Shown: piece after piece, positions 23,439 to 31,543 of the stretch
How the letters are laid out: the number at the start of each line of letters is the position of its first letter
Numbering within the stretch: position 1 is the first letter of the stretch
Origin: Gp6-AA40 sp035764385
GTDB taxonomy: Bacteria; Acidobacteriota; Vicinamibacteria; Vicinamibacterales; UBA2999
Length of the DNA stretch: 51,611 nt
Direction: 5' to 3'
Assembly: GCA_035764385.1 (NCBI GenBank)
Contig: DASTZI010000212.1
Span: forward strand, 1 to 51,611
Notes under the pieces: model-generated
Databases searched by the model: none
Seen by the model: only the letters and a program-made list of their open reading frames with translations
What the model was told of the DNA's origin: nothing
Position numbers and translations under genes: made by a program

Positions 23439-24110
23439 CTACTTGCGCTTCTGCGCACGCGCAGACGAACTCTTTTTCGCTGGAGACCGCGACGGCCGCG
23501 GCGCCGGCTTGCGCGATGCCGCGCGGCGCACCGCCGGACGGGCGCTTTTCTTTGCCGCCGTTTTCCTGGCGACCGGGGCGGTGGCGCGCGCGCGCGTTTG
23601 CGCCTGGCCGTTCGGTGCGCCGGTCCTCGCAGGTGCTGCCGCCGCCGCTCGAGCGACAGGAGCGGCCTTGAGCGGCTTCAAGTCCGGCTGCGCCGACTTC
23701 TGAACCAACGTAAAGCGAAGCTGATCGCCGATCACGTGATAGGCCCAGATCTCGGAAACAGGAATCTGCATGTCCTGCACGAGCCGCCGGGCGACATCAA
23801 TCATCGAAACGGGGACATAGAGATGGAAGGGCGTGCGGAGCCGGGAAAACGCCGCCCACTGCGACATCGCCTCGAGATGGTTCACCGACTCGGCGGTTTC
23901 TACCTCAACCACGCCCACTATCTTCCGACCACGATCGCTCTGCAGGACGAGATCGGGAAACCACGGCGGCGGCCCACCGACGGGAGCTGTCTGCTCATTG
24001 CCGGGGTTGATGGCAACGTCGAACTTTCTCTTATATTTCGCCTGAAGCAGGCGGATGATGCGGTCGTGCTCGAGCTGCTCCCGGACTGGCCGGACGAGGA
24101 TTGGGCTCAC
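23439..24110 (-). CDS. PD-(D/E)xK-like protein with histone-like basic tail
   Basis: A 223-residue protein. Residues 1-125 read as a possible restriction-endonuclease-like fold: helix EHDRIIRLLQAKYKRKF, PPPWFPDLVLQSDRGRKIVG, then VVEVETAESVNHLEAMSQW, giving PD-x(13-14)-ExE; the last position is Glu in place of Lys. From about residue 130 the chain is low-complexity Ala/Lys/Arg/Pro/Ser (AAKKSARPAV, SPAKKSSSARAQKRK) like an H1-type histone tail. The start is GTG 24110. Function is not established: a DNA-binding nucleoid or repair protein is a guess from the fold and tail. Confidence 0.55.
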   Translation of the reverse strand: MSPILVRPVREQLEHDRIIRLLQAKYKRKFDVAINPGNEQTAPVGGPPPWFPDLVLQSDRGRKIVGVVEVETAESVNHLEAMSQWAAFSRLRTPFHLYVPVSMIDVARRLVQDMQIPVSEIWAYHVIGDQLRFTLVQKSAQPDLKPLKAAPVARAAAAAPARTGAPNGQAQTRARATAPVARKTAAKKSARPAVRRAASRKPAPRPSRSPAKKSSSARAQKRK

Positions 24111-24176
24111 ACGACCTCCGTACCCATAGACGTTCCTGATGCAGATCCGGCGTCCAAAGTGGCTGAATATAGCATA

Positions 24177-24593
24177 ATGGCGCCGGTGTCTTCTCCTTCT
24201 GACAACCCGGAAACCCCTCCGCGCATGCTCATCGTTGACGATGACGTAAGCGTAACCGACACATTTTCGCGAATGCTTCGTCTCGAGGGATATGAGGTTT
24301 GGGCTGCACTGTCAGCCGATGAAGGGCTGAGCCTGGCCCAGACTCATCGGCCCCATGCGGTCATTCTCGACCTCCGGATGCCCTTGACCAGCGGTCTCCA
24401 GTTCCTGCGCGCCATCCGAGCCATTCCTGGACTGACAGGAACCCCGGTCGCCATCGTAACGGGCGATTACTATCTGGACGATGCACAGTCGAACGAGATT
24501 CGAGAGCTTGGCGCCGAGCTTCGCTATAAGCCGCTCTGGCTCGAGGAACTCGTCACGCTCGCCCGCGAGTTGCTCAACGCAAACGGGGCTTAG
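24177..24593 (+). CDS. Stand-alone response regulator receiver protein
   Basis: A 138-residue single-domain response regulator. The acidic pair is in MLIVDDDVSVTDTFSRMLRL, the phosphoacceptor Asp in HAVILDLRMPLTSGLQFL, and the conserved Thr and Lys positions in VAIVTGDYYLDD and LRYKPLWLEELVTL, the last with Lys. No output domain follows. ATG 24177 has no Shine-Dalgarno site. It is divergent from the PD-(D/E)xK-like gene and precedes hemE by 16 nt, so it may be cotranscribed with haem genes; no histidine kinase is nearby. Confidence 0.92.
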   Translation: MAPVSSPSDNPETPPRMLIVDDDVSVTDTFSRMLRLEGYEVWAALSADEGLSLAQTHRPHAVILDLRMPLTSGLQFLRAIRAIPGLTGTPVAIVTGDYYLDDAQSNEIRELGAELRYKPLWLEELVTLARELLNANGA

Positions 24594-24609
24594 GGCGGAG
24601 CCCTGAGCG

Positions 24610-25632
24610 TTGAGCCGCTTTCTCAAAGCCTGCCGTCGCGAGCCGGTCGATGTGACGCCGGTGTGGTTCATGCGGCAGGCGGGACGCTACATGGCGGAAT
24701 ACCGCGCCATTCGCGAGCAGCATTCGCTGCTGGAGATCTGTCGGACACCGGACCTGGCCATGGAAGTCACGCTGCAGCCGGTCAGACGGATCGAAGTGGA
24801 CGCCGCGATCCTCTTTTCCGATCTGCTCCTGCCGCTCGAACCGATGGGATTGCCGTTCGACTTCGTCAAAGGCGAAGGGCCGCAGCTTGAACGACCGATC
24901 CAATCACCGTCGGATATCGACAAACTGAAGATGTTCGAGCCACGTCAGGCGCTTGCCCACGTGCTCGAGACGATCGAGGTCGTCAAAGAGGAACTGCGCG
25001 GTCGAGTTCCGTTAATCGGCTTCGCGGGCGCACCGTTCACGCTGGCGTCGTATGCGATCGAAGGTGGCCATTCCAATAACTTCGCTCGTACGAAATCGCT
25101 GATGTACGGCCACCCTGAGGCGTGGCATCGCCTCTGCGACCGTTTTGCGACCGTCATCGGCGACTACTTGAACGCGCAGATTGACGCGGGCGTGGACGCG
25201 CTTCAAGTCTTTGATTCCTGGGTCGGCACCTTGAGCGCGTCCGATTATCGTGAGTTTGCGCTCCCGCATTCGAAGAAGATCTTCGATGCCATCGCAGGGC
25301 GCGTGCCGGTCATCCATTTCGGGACCGGCACCGCGACGATGTTCCAGGAGTTGCGTGATGCTGGCGGCGATGTCATCGGTGTGGACTGGCGTGTGCCGAT
25401 TGACGACGCGTGGGAAGACATTGGCCTCGACCGGGCCGTTCAGGGGAACCTCGATCCGACGCTGCTGCTCGGCCCACCGCGACGGATGCTCGATCAAGCC
25501 GAGGACATTCTGAAACGTGTGGCCGGCCGACCCGGACACATTTTCAATCTGGGACACGGCATCCTTCCCTCCACGCCGGTCGAAAACGTCCAGATGCTCG
25601 CGCAATACGTTCACCGTGCCTCCCGCCGATGA
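24610..25632 (+). CDS. hemE: Uroporphyrinogen decarboxylase
   Basis: Decarboxylates uroporphyrinogen III to coproporphyrinogen III. The 340-residue protein has the HemE substrate-binding signature PVWFMRQAGRYMAEYRAIR (about 17-35), ILFSDLLLPLEPMGLPF, IGFAGAPFTLASYAIEGG, and FNLGHGILPSTPVENV near the end. TTG 24610 is the start: a TGA lies at 24604-24606 in frame, and GGAG is 9 nt upstream. It is followed by hemG after a 136-nt spacer holding a long hairpin. Ferrochelatase, often in such clusters, is absent from the window. Confidence 0.95.
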   Translation: MSRFLKACRREPVDVTPVWFMRQAGRYMAEYRAIREQHSLLEICRTPDLAMEVTLQPVRRIEVDAAILFSDLLLPLEPMGLPFDFVKGEGPQLERPIQSPSDIDKLKMFEPRQALAHVLETIEVVKEELRGRVPLIGFAGAPFTLASYAIEGGHSNNFARTKSLMYGHPEAWHRLCDRFATVIGDYLNAQIDAGVDALQVFDSWVGTLSASDYREFALPHSKKIFDAIAGRVPVIHFGTGTATMFQELRDAGGDVIGVDWRVPIDDAWEDIGLDRAVQGNLDPTLLLGPPRRMLDQAEDILKRVAGRPGHIFNLGHGILPSTPVENVQMLAQYVHRASRR

Positions 25633-25670
25633 AGCGGTGGGACCCTGATGTTCACGCTTCTGTGTTCTCG

Positions 25671-25753
25671 GTTCTCTGTTCGTGTTCATTTTCATCTTCG
25701 GTTCGACGTTCGAACAGCGAACAGAACACTGAAAGTGAACACGAACGGAGAAC
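25671..25753. repeat. 18-bp-arm hairpin of GTTCTCTGTTC word between hemE and hemG
   Basis: The arm at 25671-25688 and the arm at 25736-25753 are inverted copies matching at 17 of 18 positions. Inside, GGTTCGACGTTCGAAC and TTTTCATC/TGAAAGT add nested pairing, and GTTCTC words repeat upstream from 25661. It lies in the 136-nt hemE-hemG spacer. Confidence 0.75.
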
Positions 25754-25768
25754 ATAGAAGGTAGAAGC

Positions 25769-27148
25769 GTGATCGGTCACGACACCGTCGACGTCGTCGT
25801 TATCGGCGGAGGTATCGCCGGTCTGGCGGCAACCTACGAACTGCGGCGGCGTGGCGTCAACGTTCTGCTCGTCGAATCGGGCGAGCGGCTCGGTGGCGTC
25901 ATTCGTACCGATCGATTCGATGGATGGGTCATTGACGGCGGACCTGATGCGCTGCTGACGCAGAAGCGCGCGGCCGTCGCGCTTTGCGGCGAACTCGGTC
26001 TCACCGATCGCCTTGTTTCGACGCTGCTGCCGCGGACCGCATACGTCCTCCGCGGCGCACGACTGCATCCAATCCCTGAAGGCTCATTTCTCGGCTTTCC
26101 AGTGCGCGCCAGGGCGCTGGTTGCGTCCTCGCTGTTCTCGCTGCGCGGCAAGCTCCGAATGGCGTGTGAAATGGTCGTTCCGCGGAGTGAGGATGACGCG
26201 GATGAGTCGATCGCGTCGTTCGTGCGGCGGCGGTTCGGCCAGGAAGCGGTCGACTATCTCGCCGAGCCGCTGCTGGCAGGAATCCATGCGGGCGACGTCG
26301 AACGCTTGTCGATTCGAGCGTTGTTTCCCCGACTCGTCGATGCCGAGCGACAGTCGGGGAGCATCATCCGAGCGTTTCGCGCGCTGCGGATGCGACCATC
26401 CGCGCAGGGCGCGTTCGTTTCCCTTCCCGGTGGCGTCGGCGAGCTGGTCGATGCGCTCGTCAGTGCGATTCCCGCAGACGCAGTCATGACCGGTGCGCGC
26501 ATTACCGATTTGCGGCACGCCGGAACATTCATGCTCGACACGCCACGAGGTCAGGTCGCAGCGAGAGCGATCGTTCTCGCGGTGCCGGCCTACACCGCCG
26601 GCGGCATCCTGCGAGGCATTCACACCGGGCTGGCGGGGCTTTGTGAGGAAATCTCGTATGCCTCAACCGCCACTGTCGCATTTGGATATGAGCGCAATCA
26701 GATCTCGCAGCCGATGCGCGGAAGCGGTTTCGTCGTGCCGCGGATCGAGCGGAGTCCCCTGCTGGCCGCCACGTGGGTGACGTCGAAATGGCCGCATCGC
26801 GCCCCGGCCGGCCACGTGCTGCTTCGCGCCTTTCTCGGCGGCGGCCGCGATCCGCATCGATTGGACCAGGACGACGGGGAATTGATCGAACTCGCGCGGG
26901 CGGCATTGACCGAGGTGATGGGTATCTCGGGGCCGCCCCTCTTCTCGCGGTTGTATCGATGGACGCGCCAGAGTCCGCAGTACGAGGTCGGTCACCTTCG
27001 CCGGGTCGCGGCCATCGACGAGCACCTCTCCCGTCTCCCGGGTTTGTTCGTCACAGGCAGCGGCTTTCGCGCGATCGGCATACCCGACTGCATCGCTGAT
27101 GGTCGCGCCACGGCCGAGCGTGCGGCGCGGTTCGTGGCTGCGCGCTGA
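25769..27148 (+). CDS. hemG: Protoporphyrinogen oxidase, oxygen-dependent HemY type
   Basis: FAD-dependent oxidation of protoporphyrinogen or coproporphyrinogen. The 459-residue protein has the FAD fingerprint VVVIGGGIAGLAATYELRRR (8-27) and ERLGGVIRTD, then FLGFPVRARALVASSLFSLR, the substrate part with FVSLPGGVGELVDAL, and the C-terminal FAD motif LPGLFVTGSGFRAIGIPDCI. GTG 25769 has AAGGTAGAAGC upstream. Whether it acts on proto- or coproporphyrinogen is not visible, as neither hemQ nor hemH is nearby. It follows hemE; the exported methyltransferase gene follows. Confidence 0.93.
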   Translation: MIGHDTVDVVVIGGGIAGLAATYELRRRGVNVLLVESGERLGGVIRTDRFDGWVIDGGPDALLTQKRAAVALCGELGLTDRLVSTLLPRTAYVLRGARLHPIPEGSFLGFPVRARALVASSLFSLRGKLRMACEMVVPRSEDDADESIASFVRRRFGQEAVDYLAEPLLAGIHAGDVERLSIRALFPRLVDAERQSGSIIRAFRALRMRPSAQGAFVSLPGGVGELVDALVSAIPADAVMTGARITDLRHAGTFMLDTPRGQVAARAIVLAVPAYTAGGILRGIHTGLAGLCEEISYASTATVAFGYERNQISQPMRGSGFVVPRIERSPLLAATWVTSKWPHRAPAGHVLLRAFLGGGRDPHRLDQDDGELIELARAALTEVMGISGPPLFSRLYRWTRQSPQYEVGHLRRVAAIDEHLSRLPGLFVTGSGFRAIGIPDCIADGRATAERAARFVAAR

Positions 27149-27177
27149 ATCGCGAAGCCGTGTCAGAATCGTCGGCA

Positions 27178-27810
27178 ATGTCTCTCCGACTCACGCTTGT
27201 CGCCCTCGCGCTGCTCATCGCTCCCGCCGCCGCACAACAACGTTCGCCGGGCGCGTTGACACCGCAGATTGAATCCATCCTCAAGGGCATCAAGGCCGCC
27301 GACAAGGGCCTGCTCGCGGTGTCGGAGGAAGACGGCCGGTTCCTGCGCGTGCTCGTGGCGACCCGCGGCGCAAAGTCGGTGCTCGAGATCGGTGCTGCCA
27401 GCGGCTACAGCGGCATCTGGCTCGGCCTCGGCGCTCGTGAGTCGCGGGGGCACGTCGTCTCGATCGAGTACGATCCGGAGCGCGCGAAGGAAGCAGCCGC
27501 AAACATCCAGAAGGCGGGACTGACGGATGTGGTGCGCGTCATTGATGGCGACGCCTTTAAGGAGATTCCCAAGCTGCAGGGCACGTTCGATCTCGTCTTC
27601 CTCGACGCGTGGAAGCCGGACTACAAACGGTTCTTCGACATCGTCTATCCACGGCTCGACCCGGGCGGCGTCTTCCTCGCCCACAACGTCGTCAACAAAG
27701 CGTCGGAGATGGAGCCGTTTCTCAAGGCTATTGAGAACCATCCGGGCCTGTTCACGTCCGTCGTGTCACCGGGTTCCGAAGGAATGTCTGTCTCCTACAA
27801 ACTTCGGTGA
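27178..27810 (+). CDS. O-methyltransferase family protein with signal peptide
   Basis: A 210-residue class I methyltransferase of the catechol O-methyltransferase type: SVLEIGAASGYSGIWLGLG (motif I, about 65-83), HVVSIEYDPERAKEAAAN (motif II), FDLVFLDAWKPDYKRFFDIV (motif IV with the metal-binding Asp pair) and VFLAHNVV. An N-terminal hydrophobic stretch LTLVALALLIAPAAA ahead of QQRSPG looks like a Sec signal, unusual for a SAM-dependent enzyme. ATG 27178 is chosen; GTG 27160 is possible. It ends overlapping the arginase GTG as GTGA, so these two are coupled. Confidence 0.85.
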   Translation: MSLRLTLVALALLIAPAAAQQRSPGALTPQIESILKGIKAADKGLLAVSEEDGRFLRVLVATRGAKSVLEIGAASGYSGIWLGLGARESRGHVVSIEYDPERAKEAAANIQKAGLTDVVRVIDGDAFKEIPKLQGTFDLVFLDAWKPDYKRFFDIVYPRLDPGGVFLAHNVVNKASEMEPFLKAIENHPGLFTSVVSPGSEGMSVSYKLR

Positions 27811-28715
27811 AACCGGTCCATCTCATCGGCGTTCCGCTCGATCTCGGCGCCGGACGGCGTGGCGTGGACATGGGACCTTCTGCGTTCCGCATCGCCGGCA
27901 TTCGCGATCAGATTGCCGCGCTCGGACGGCCGGCGATCGACAAGGGCGACCTCCCCGCCCCCATTCCCGAAACCCAACGCCCGGCTGACGCGCACAAGAA
28001 ATACGTCCGCGAGATTGCCAAGGTCTGTCAGAAGCTGTACGACCGCACGATGAAGTCGCTCGACGACGGCGCGCTGCCGCTGGTTCTGGGCGGCGATCAC
28101 AGCCTCGCTGCCGGATCGGTCGCCGCGAGCGCTGACTGGATTCGCCGTACGGCGTCCAAGCCGCTGGGTCTTATCTGGGTTGACGCGCACGGCGACATGA
28201 ACACGCCTTCGACGACCGAGAGCGGCAACGTGCACGGGATGCCGCTGGCGGCGCTGCTCGGTCAGGAGCCGCTCGAGCTCGCGTCAATCGGATCGATGCC
28301 GTCAGTGCTGCCGCAGCATACGGTCCTCGTCGGCATCCGCAATCTCGATCAGCGCGAGAAGGATCAGATTCGCGCGTCCGGCATTCACGTCTTCACGATG
28401 AAGGACATCGATCGCGACGGCATCGCAACCGTGGCCGAGCGCGCGTTGACGCTCGCGTCACGTGACACTGGTGGCATTCACGTCTCCTTCGATATGGATG
28501 TGTGCGATCCGTCCATTGCGCCGGGCGTCGGAACGCCCGTCAAGGGCGGATTCGATTACCGCGAGGCGCACATGATCATGGAACTGGTCAACGATTCGGG
28601 CCAGCTCGTGGCCCTCGATCTCGTCGAGGTGAATCCGACACTCGATATCCGCAACACGACCGCGGAATTTGGTAGTGAACTGGCGCTGTCGGCCTTGGGG
28701 AAGGGGATTCTTTAG
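27807..28715 (+). CDS. rocF: Arginase
   Basis: Hydrolyses arginine to ornithine and urea with two Mn ions. The 302-residue protein has GGDHS at 95-99, DAHGDMN at 126-132, SGNVHGMPLA at 139-148 and SFDMDVCDPSIAPGVGTP at 227-244, which together supply the manganese ligands and the arginase-specific His. These favour arginase over agmatinase. GTG 27807 overlaps the upstream stop (GTGA). The stop TAG ends at 28715, at the first base of a REP-type palindrome. No other arginine-catabolism genes are present. Confidence 0.92.
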   Translation: MKPVHLIGVPLDLGAGRRGVDMGPSAFRIAGIRDQIAALGRPAIDKGDLPAPIPETQRPADAHKKYVREIAKVCQKLYDRTMKSLDDGALPLVLGGDHSLAAGSVAASADWIRRTASKPLGLIWVDAHGDMNTPSTTESGNVHGMPLAALLGQEPLELASIGSMPSVLPQHTVLVGIRNLDQREKDQIRASGIHVFTMKDIDRDGIATVAERALTLASRDTGGIHVSFDMDVCDPSIAPGVGTPVKGGFDYREAHMIMELVNDSGQLVALDLVEVNPTLDIRNTTAEFGSELALSALGKGIL

Positions 28716-28797
28716 GTCCGGCTAAAGCCGGACCCCACCGACATCACCCGCCTGCGTCCGACGGGTGTCGCCAGTGGGGTCCGCCTTCAGGCGGACC
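28715..28797. repeat. Twin REP-like element between convergent arginase and MBL genes
   Basis: Palindrome GGTCCGGCTAAAGCCGGACC (28715-28734) and palindrome GGTCCGCCTTCAGGCGGACC (28778-28797) flank a spacer whose ends are CCCCAC and GTGGGG and whose centre holds ACCCG/CGGGT. The whole unit can fold into nested hairpins. The first palindrome begins on the last base of the arginase stop codon. Three more copies occur within the window. Confidence 0.85.
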
Positions 28798-28803
28798 TCC
28801 GGC

Positions 28804-29760
28804 CTATTTCGTTTCCTTGAAAATCAGCTCGGCGTCGGCCTTCACGCGCACCAACACGGGCATCGCTTCGTAGCCGGCGTACTTCGCGGGCGTTTTCCAT
28901 GCCGCGGCCACCTGGTCGACGGTCTTGCCAGACCGCTTCCCCTCCTGCACGGTGCCGACGAAGTCTTTCACGTACGAGATGAACTCGCGAAGATCGGCGC
29001 GCGTCGTCGTGGTCTCGTTGTGCCCGTTGACAATCTTGTCGACGTTGTTCTTATCGGCAAAGTCGGCCGCCTTGGTCAACGTGTCGACATAGCCGACGCC
29101 GCTGCCGCCGTTGTTGGAGTCCATGCCGGGAAGCCCCTTGTTGGCGAACACATCGGCCATATGCAGCACGCGCGCCGCGGGGAAGAAGACCATGGCGTCG
29201 CCGTTGGTGTGCGCCCGCCCGAAGTAGTGCAGCTCGATTCGATCGGCACCGTTGCCGATCATCATCGTGTCTTTGAAGGTCCGCTTCGCCATCCCCGTGC
29301 CGTTATGCTGCGTGAAAATGTTCGGCGGCGGGCCACCAGCCGGTTGCGCCACGAACGACGCCGGCCGCATCGCACCCATATTCGCCTTCGTGTTCTCCTG
29401 GACGATGATGTCGACGTTGGCCGGGAATTCCACGTTGCCGCTCACATGATCGCCATGCGTGTGCGTGTTGATGATCGTCGTCACAGGCTTGTTGGTGATC
29501 GTCTTGATCTTGTCGAGCAGCGGCTGCCCCCAGCCGGGATTCTTCGTGTCCACGACGATGACGCCGGTTGCAGTGAGGAAGATTGACGTATTGCCGCCGC
29601 CACCAGCCGCGAGCGCGTTGAGGACATAGAGGTTGTCGGCCAGCTTCTCCACTTTGATTGCCGAGGCCGACGGCTTGGGCGGCGCCTGCTGCTGTGCCGC
29701 CACCGCGATTGAGAGCACGCCCGCCATCAGCACACCACCGAGTACGATCCGTCTCTTCAT
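28804..29760 (-). CDS. Exported metallo-beta-lactamase-fold hydrolase
   Basis: A 318-residue protein with an N-terminal signal peptide (about 1-23) and the metallo-beta-lactamase zinc motif NTHTHGDHVSG (H100, H102, D104, H105). Downstream ligands are suggested by GRAHTNGDAMVFF and the final IVNGHNETTTT. The pattern resembles the quinoprotein-relay and SoxH-like MBL proteins and not a class B beta-lactamase, but the substrate is unknown. ATG 29758-29760 has GGAGG at 6 nt. Two REP-like elements bracket the gene: one at 28.7 kb after its stop and one at 29.8 kb before its start. Confidence 0.9.
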   Translation of the reverse strand: MKRRIVLGGVLMAGVLSIAVAAQQQAPPKPSASAIKVEKLADNLYVLNALAAGGGGNTSIFLTATGVIVVDTKNPGWGQPLLDKIKTITNKPVTTIINTHTHGDHVSGNVEFPANVDIIVQENTKANMGAMRPASFVAQPAGGPPPNIFTQHNGTGMAKRTFKDTMMIGNGADRIELHYFGRAHTNGDAMVFFPAARVLHMADVFANKGLPGMDSNNGGSGVGYVDTLTKAADFADKNNVDKIVNGHNETTTTRADLREFISYVKDFVGTVQEGKRSGKTVDQVAAAWKTPAKYAGYEAMPVLVRVKADAELIFKETK

Positions 29761-29779
29761 CGAGTCCTCCGTAAACTCA

Positions 29780-29839
29780 GGTCCGGCTAAAGCCGGACCC
29801 CACTGATGATCGTCGGTGGGGTCCGCCTTCAGGCGGACC
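29780..29839. repeat. Twin REP-like element upstream of the MBL-fold gene
   Basis: The same two palindromes as at 28.7 kb, here at 29780-29799 and 29820-29839, with CCCCAC (29798) and GTGGGG (29816) at the spacer ends but a different, shorter spacer (TGATGATCGTCG). The order and orientation of both palindromes are conserved. Confidence 0.85.
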
Positions 29840-29884
29840 GTTAAGTCGTGCGGCATCATACGCCGCTGGAATCGCCCGCGCCAA

Positions 29885-31468
29885 CTATGGTTCGCCGGGC
29901 AGCGGCGGGGTCGCCATCGGGGGTCGACGGTGATGTGTGGCCTGCTCGAAGGCGTAGCCAAGCGTGAGCAGTCTTCCTTCCGAAAACTGGCGGCCCAGGA
30001 ACTCGATACCCACAGGCAACCCGTCGGGAGTGAATCCGGCGGGGACCGAGAGCGCCGGAAACCCAATCAGCGGAGCGAGGCGGCGGTTGTTGCCCAGATC
30101 GCCGACGCCAGCGGGATCCGCGATCGTGAGCGCATCCATGGGGATCTTTCCGGGCGGGTAGTCGAAGGTGGCGTGAACAATGGCATCGACATGGAGGTCT
30201 GCCATCATCTTCAGCACCGTCAGCCGTAGCTCCTCGCGGCGCTGAATCACCGTCAGGTTTCCAGGGTCGCTCGTGGTTTTGCCGATGTTGGTAATCAGGC
30301 GAGTTGTGCGCGAAGGCACGACTTTACCCGTCAGCAAAATGTCCCGCAGCGTCTTCAGCGGCGCGCCGGGGTGCGCGGCTAGATAACCGTCAACCGCCTG
30401 CTCAGTCTCGTAGACGTTGTCGGTGTATAGCTTGTCTACCTGCTTCAAGAGCTCCGGAGCCGGAATTGGATCGACGATCTGAGCGCCCTGCGCCTGCATC
30501 GCTGCCACCGCGCGGTCGATGACGGCTCGAACTTTCTTGTATTCCTCGGATTGCGGGTCGGCCTTTGGATCGAGCGGGACCCGAAGTACGCCGAGCCGCG
30601 CACCCTTGAGTCCATCACGCTTCAAGAAGTCCGTATAGGTTGTGGGAACGTGGCCCTCAGCGTACGCGGTCACCGGGTCGTTCCGGTCGTATCCCGCGAT
30701 CACGTCGAGCATCAACGCGGCGTCGCGCACAGTACGCGCGATCGGACCAAGCGTGTCCTGCGTTGGCGTCGCCGGCATCATGCCGAAGCGGCTCACCAGC
30801 GGTACGGTCGGGCGAAGACCAACGGCATTGCTATGTGCGGCTGGACCGCGGATGGATCCCCCGGTGTCCTCAGCGATTGCCAGCACAGCAAAGTTGGCGG
30901 CAACGCCAACACCGCTTCCGCTCGAAGACCCCGCGGGGCTGCGCGCCGGATCGTAGGCATTGCGCACGATCCCAAATCCAGAGCCGACGTAGCCGGCGGC
31001 GAACTCACCCATGTTCGTCTTGCCGATCACAATCGCACCAGCCGCCCTGAGCTTCTTCACAACCGTCGCATCGCGGCCAGGAGTGAACTGTTTGAAGAGA
31101 ATGGAACCATAGGTGGTCGGCATGTCGCTCGTCTCCACCTGATCCTTGACGAGCACGGGAATGCAGTGCAGCGGGCCCTTTGGGCCGTTCGCACGGGAGA
31201 CCGCGTCGAGCCGATCCGCCTCCTCGAGCGCGCGACGGTTGACCGTCTGCAGCGCGTTGAGCATCGGCCCCGCGTGATCGTACGCCTCGATGCGCTTCAG
31301 ATACTGCCCGATCAGAGCACGACAGCTGACGTGCCCGGCCATCAGCTCTCCATGAATCTGGTCGATCGTGGCTTCCTGCAAGCGGAACGGTGCCTGCGCG
31401 CGGGCTGCCGTGGAGACGAGGATGAGTGCTCCCAACAGCCCTATCGCGTTCAGAAGCCTATTGGCCAT
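29885..31468 (-). CDS. Exported amidase-signature family protein
   Basis: A 527-residue amidase with signal peptide (LLGALILVSTAARAQA) and the Ser-cisSer-Lys machinery: Lys108 in PVLVKDQVETS, the serine-rich loop PAGSSSGSGVGVA (about 178-190) and DTGGSIRGPA (about 201-210) with the nucleophile Ser. The GGSS motif is degenerate (AGSSSG), common in amidase-signature proteins outside GatA. It would act in the periplasm on an unknown amide. The second half of the family signature and a Pro-rich tail follow. A twin REP element lies between it and the MBL gene. Confidence 0.9.
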   Translation of the reverse strand: MANRLLNAIGLLGALILVSTAARAQAPFRLQEATIDQIHGELMAGHVSCRALIGQYLKRIEAYDHAGPMLNALQTVNRRALEEADRLDAVSRANGPKGPLHCIPVLVKDQVETSDMPTTYGSILFKQFTPGRDATVVKKLRAAGAIVIGKTNMGEFAAGYVGSGFGIVRNAYDPARSPAGSSSGSGVGVAANFAVLAIAEDTGGSIRGPAAHSNAVGLRPTVPLVSRFGMMPATPTQDTLGPIARTVRDAALMLDVIAGYDRNDPVTAYAEGHVPTTYTDFLKRDGLKGARLGVLRVPLDPKADPQSEEYKKVRAVIDRAVAAMQAQGAQIVDPIPAPELLKQVDKLYTDNVYETEQAVDGYLAAHPGAPLKTLRDILLTGKVVPSRTTRLITNIGKTTSDPGNLTVIQRREELRLTVLKMMADLHVDAIVHATFDYPPGKIPMDALTIADPAGVGDLGNNRRLAPLIGFPALSVPAGFTPDGLPVGIEFLGRQFSEGRLLTLGYAFEQATHHRRPPMATPPLPGEP

Positions 31469-31490
31469 GGCGACATCTCTCGATCGTTTG

Positions 31491-31543
31491 CCACCGACTG
31501 CGTCCGTCGAGTGTCATCGGTGGGGTCCGGCTTTAGCCGGACT
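31491..31543. repeat. Single REP-like palindrome next to the pepF stop codon
   Basis: GGTCCGGCTTTAGCCGGACT (31524-31543) preceded by CCACCGA/TCGGTGG (31491-31497 and 31517-31523). This copy keeps the half-spacer pattern of the twin units but has lost the second palindrome. Its last base is part of the pepF TAA (31543-31545). Confidence 0.8.

Noticed and set aside
22866..24176. Long open frame upstream of the response regulator on the plus strand
   Set aside because: It runs antisense through two minus-strand genes that have better protein composition; only the receiver domain at its end is real.
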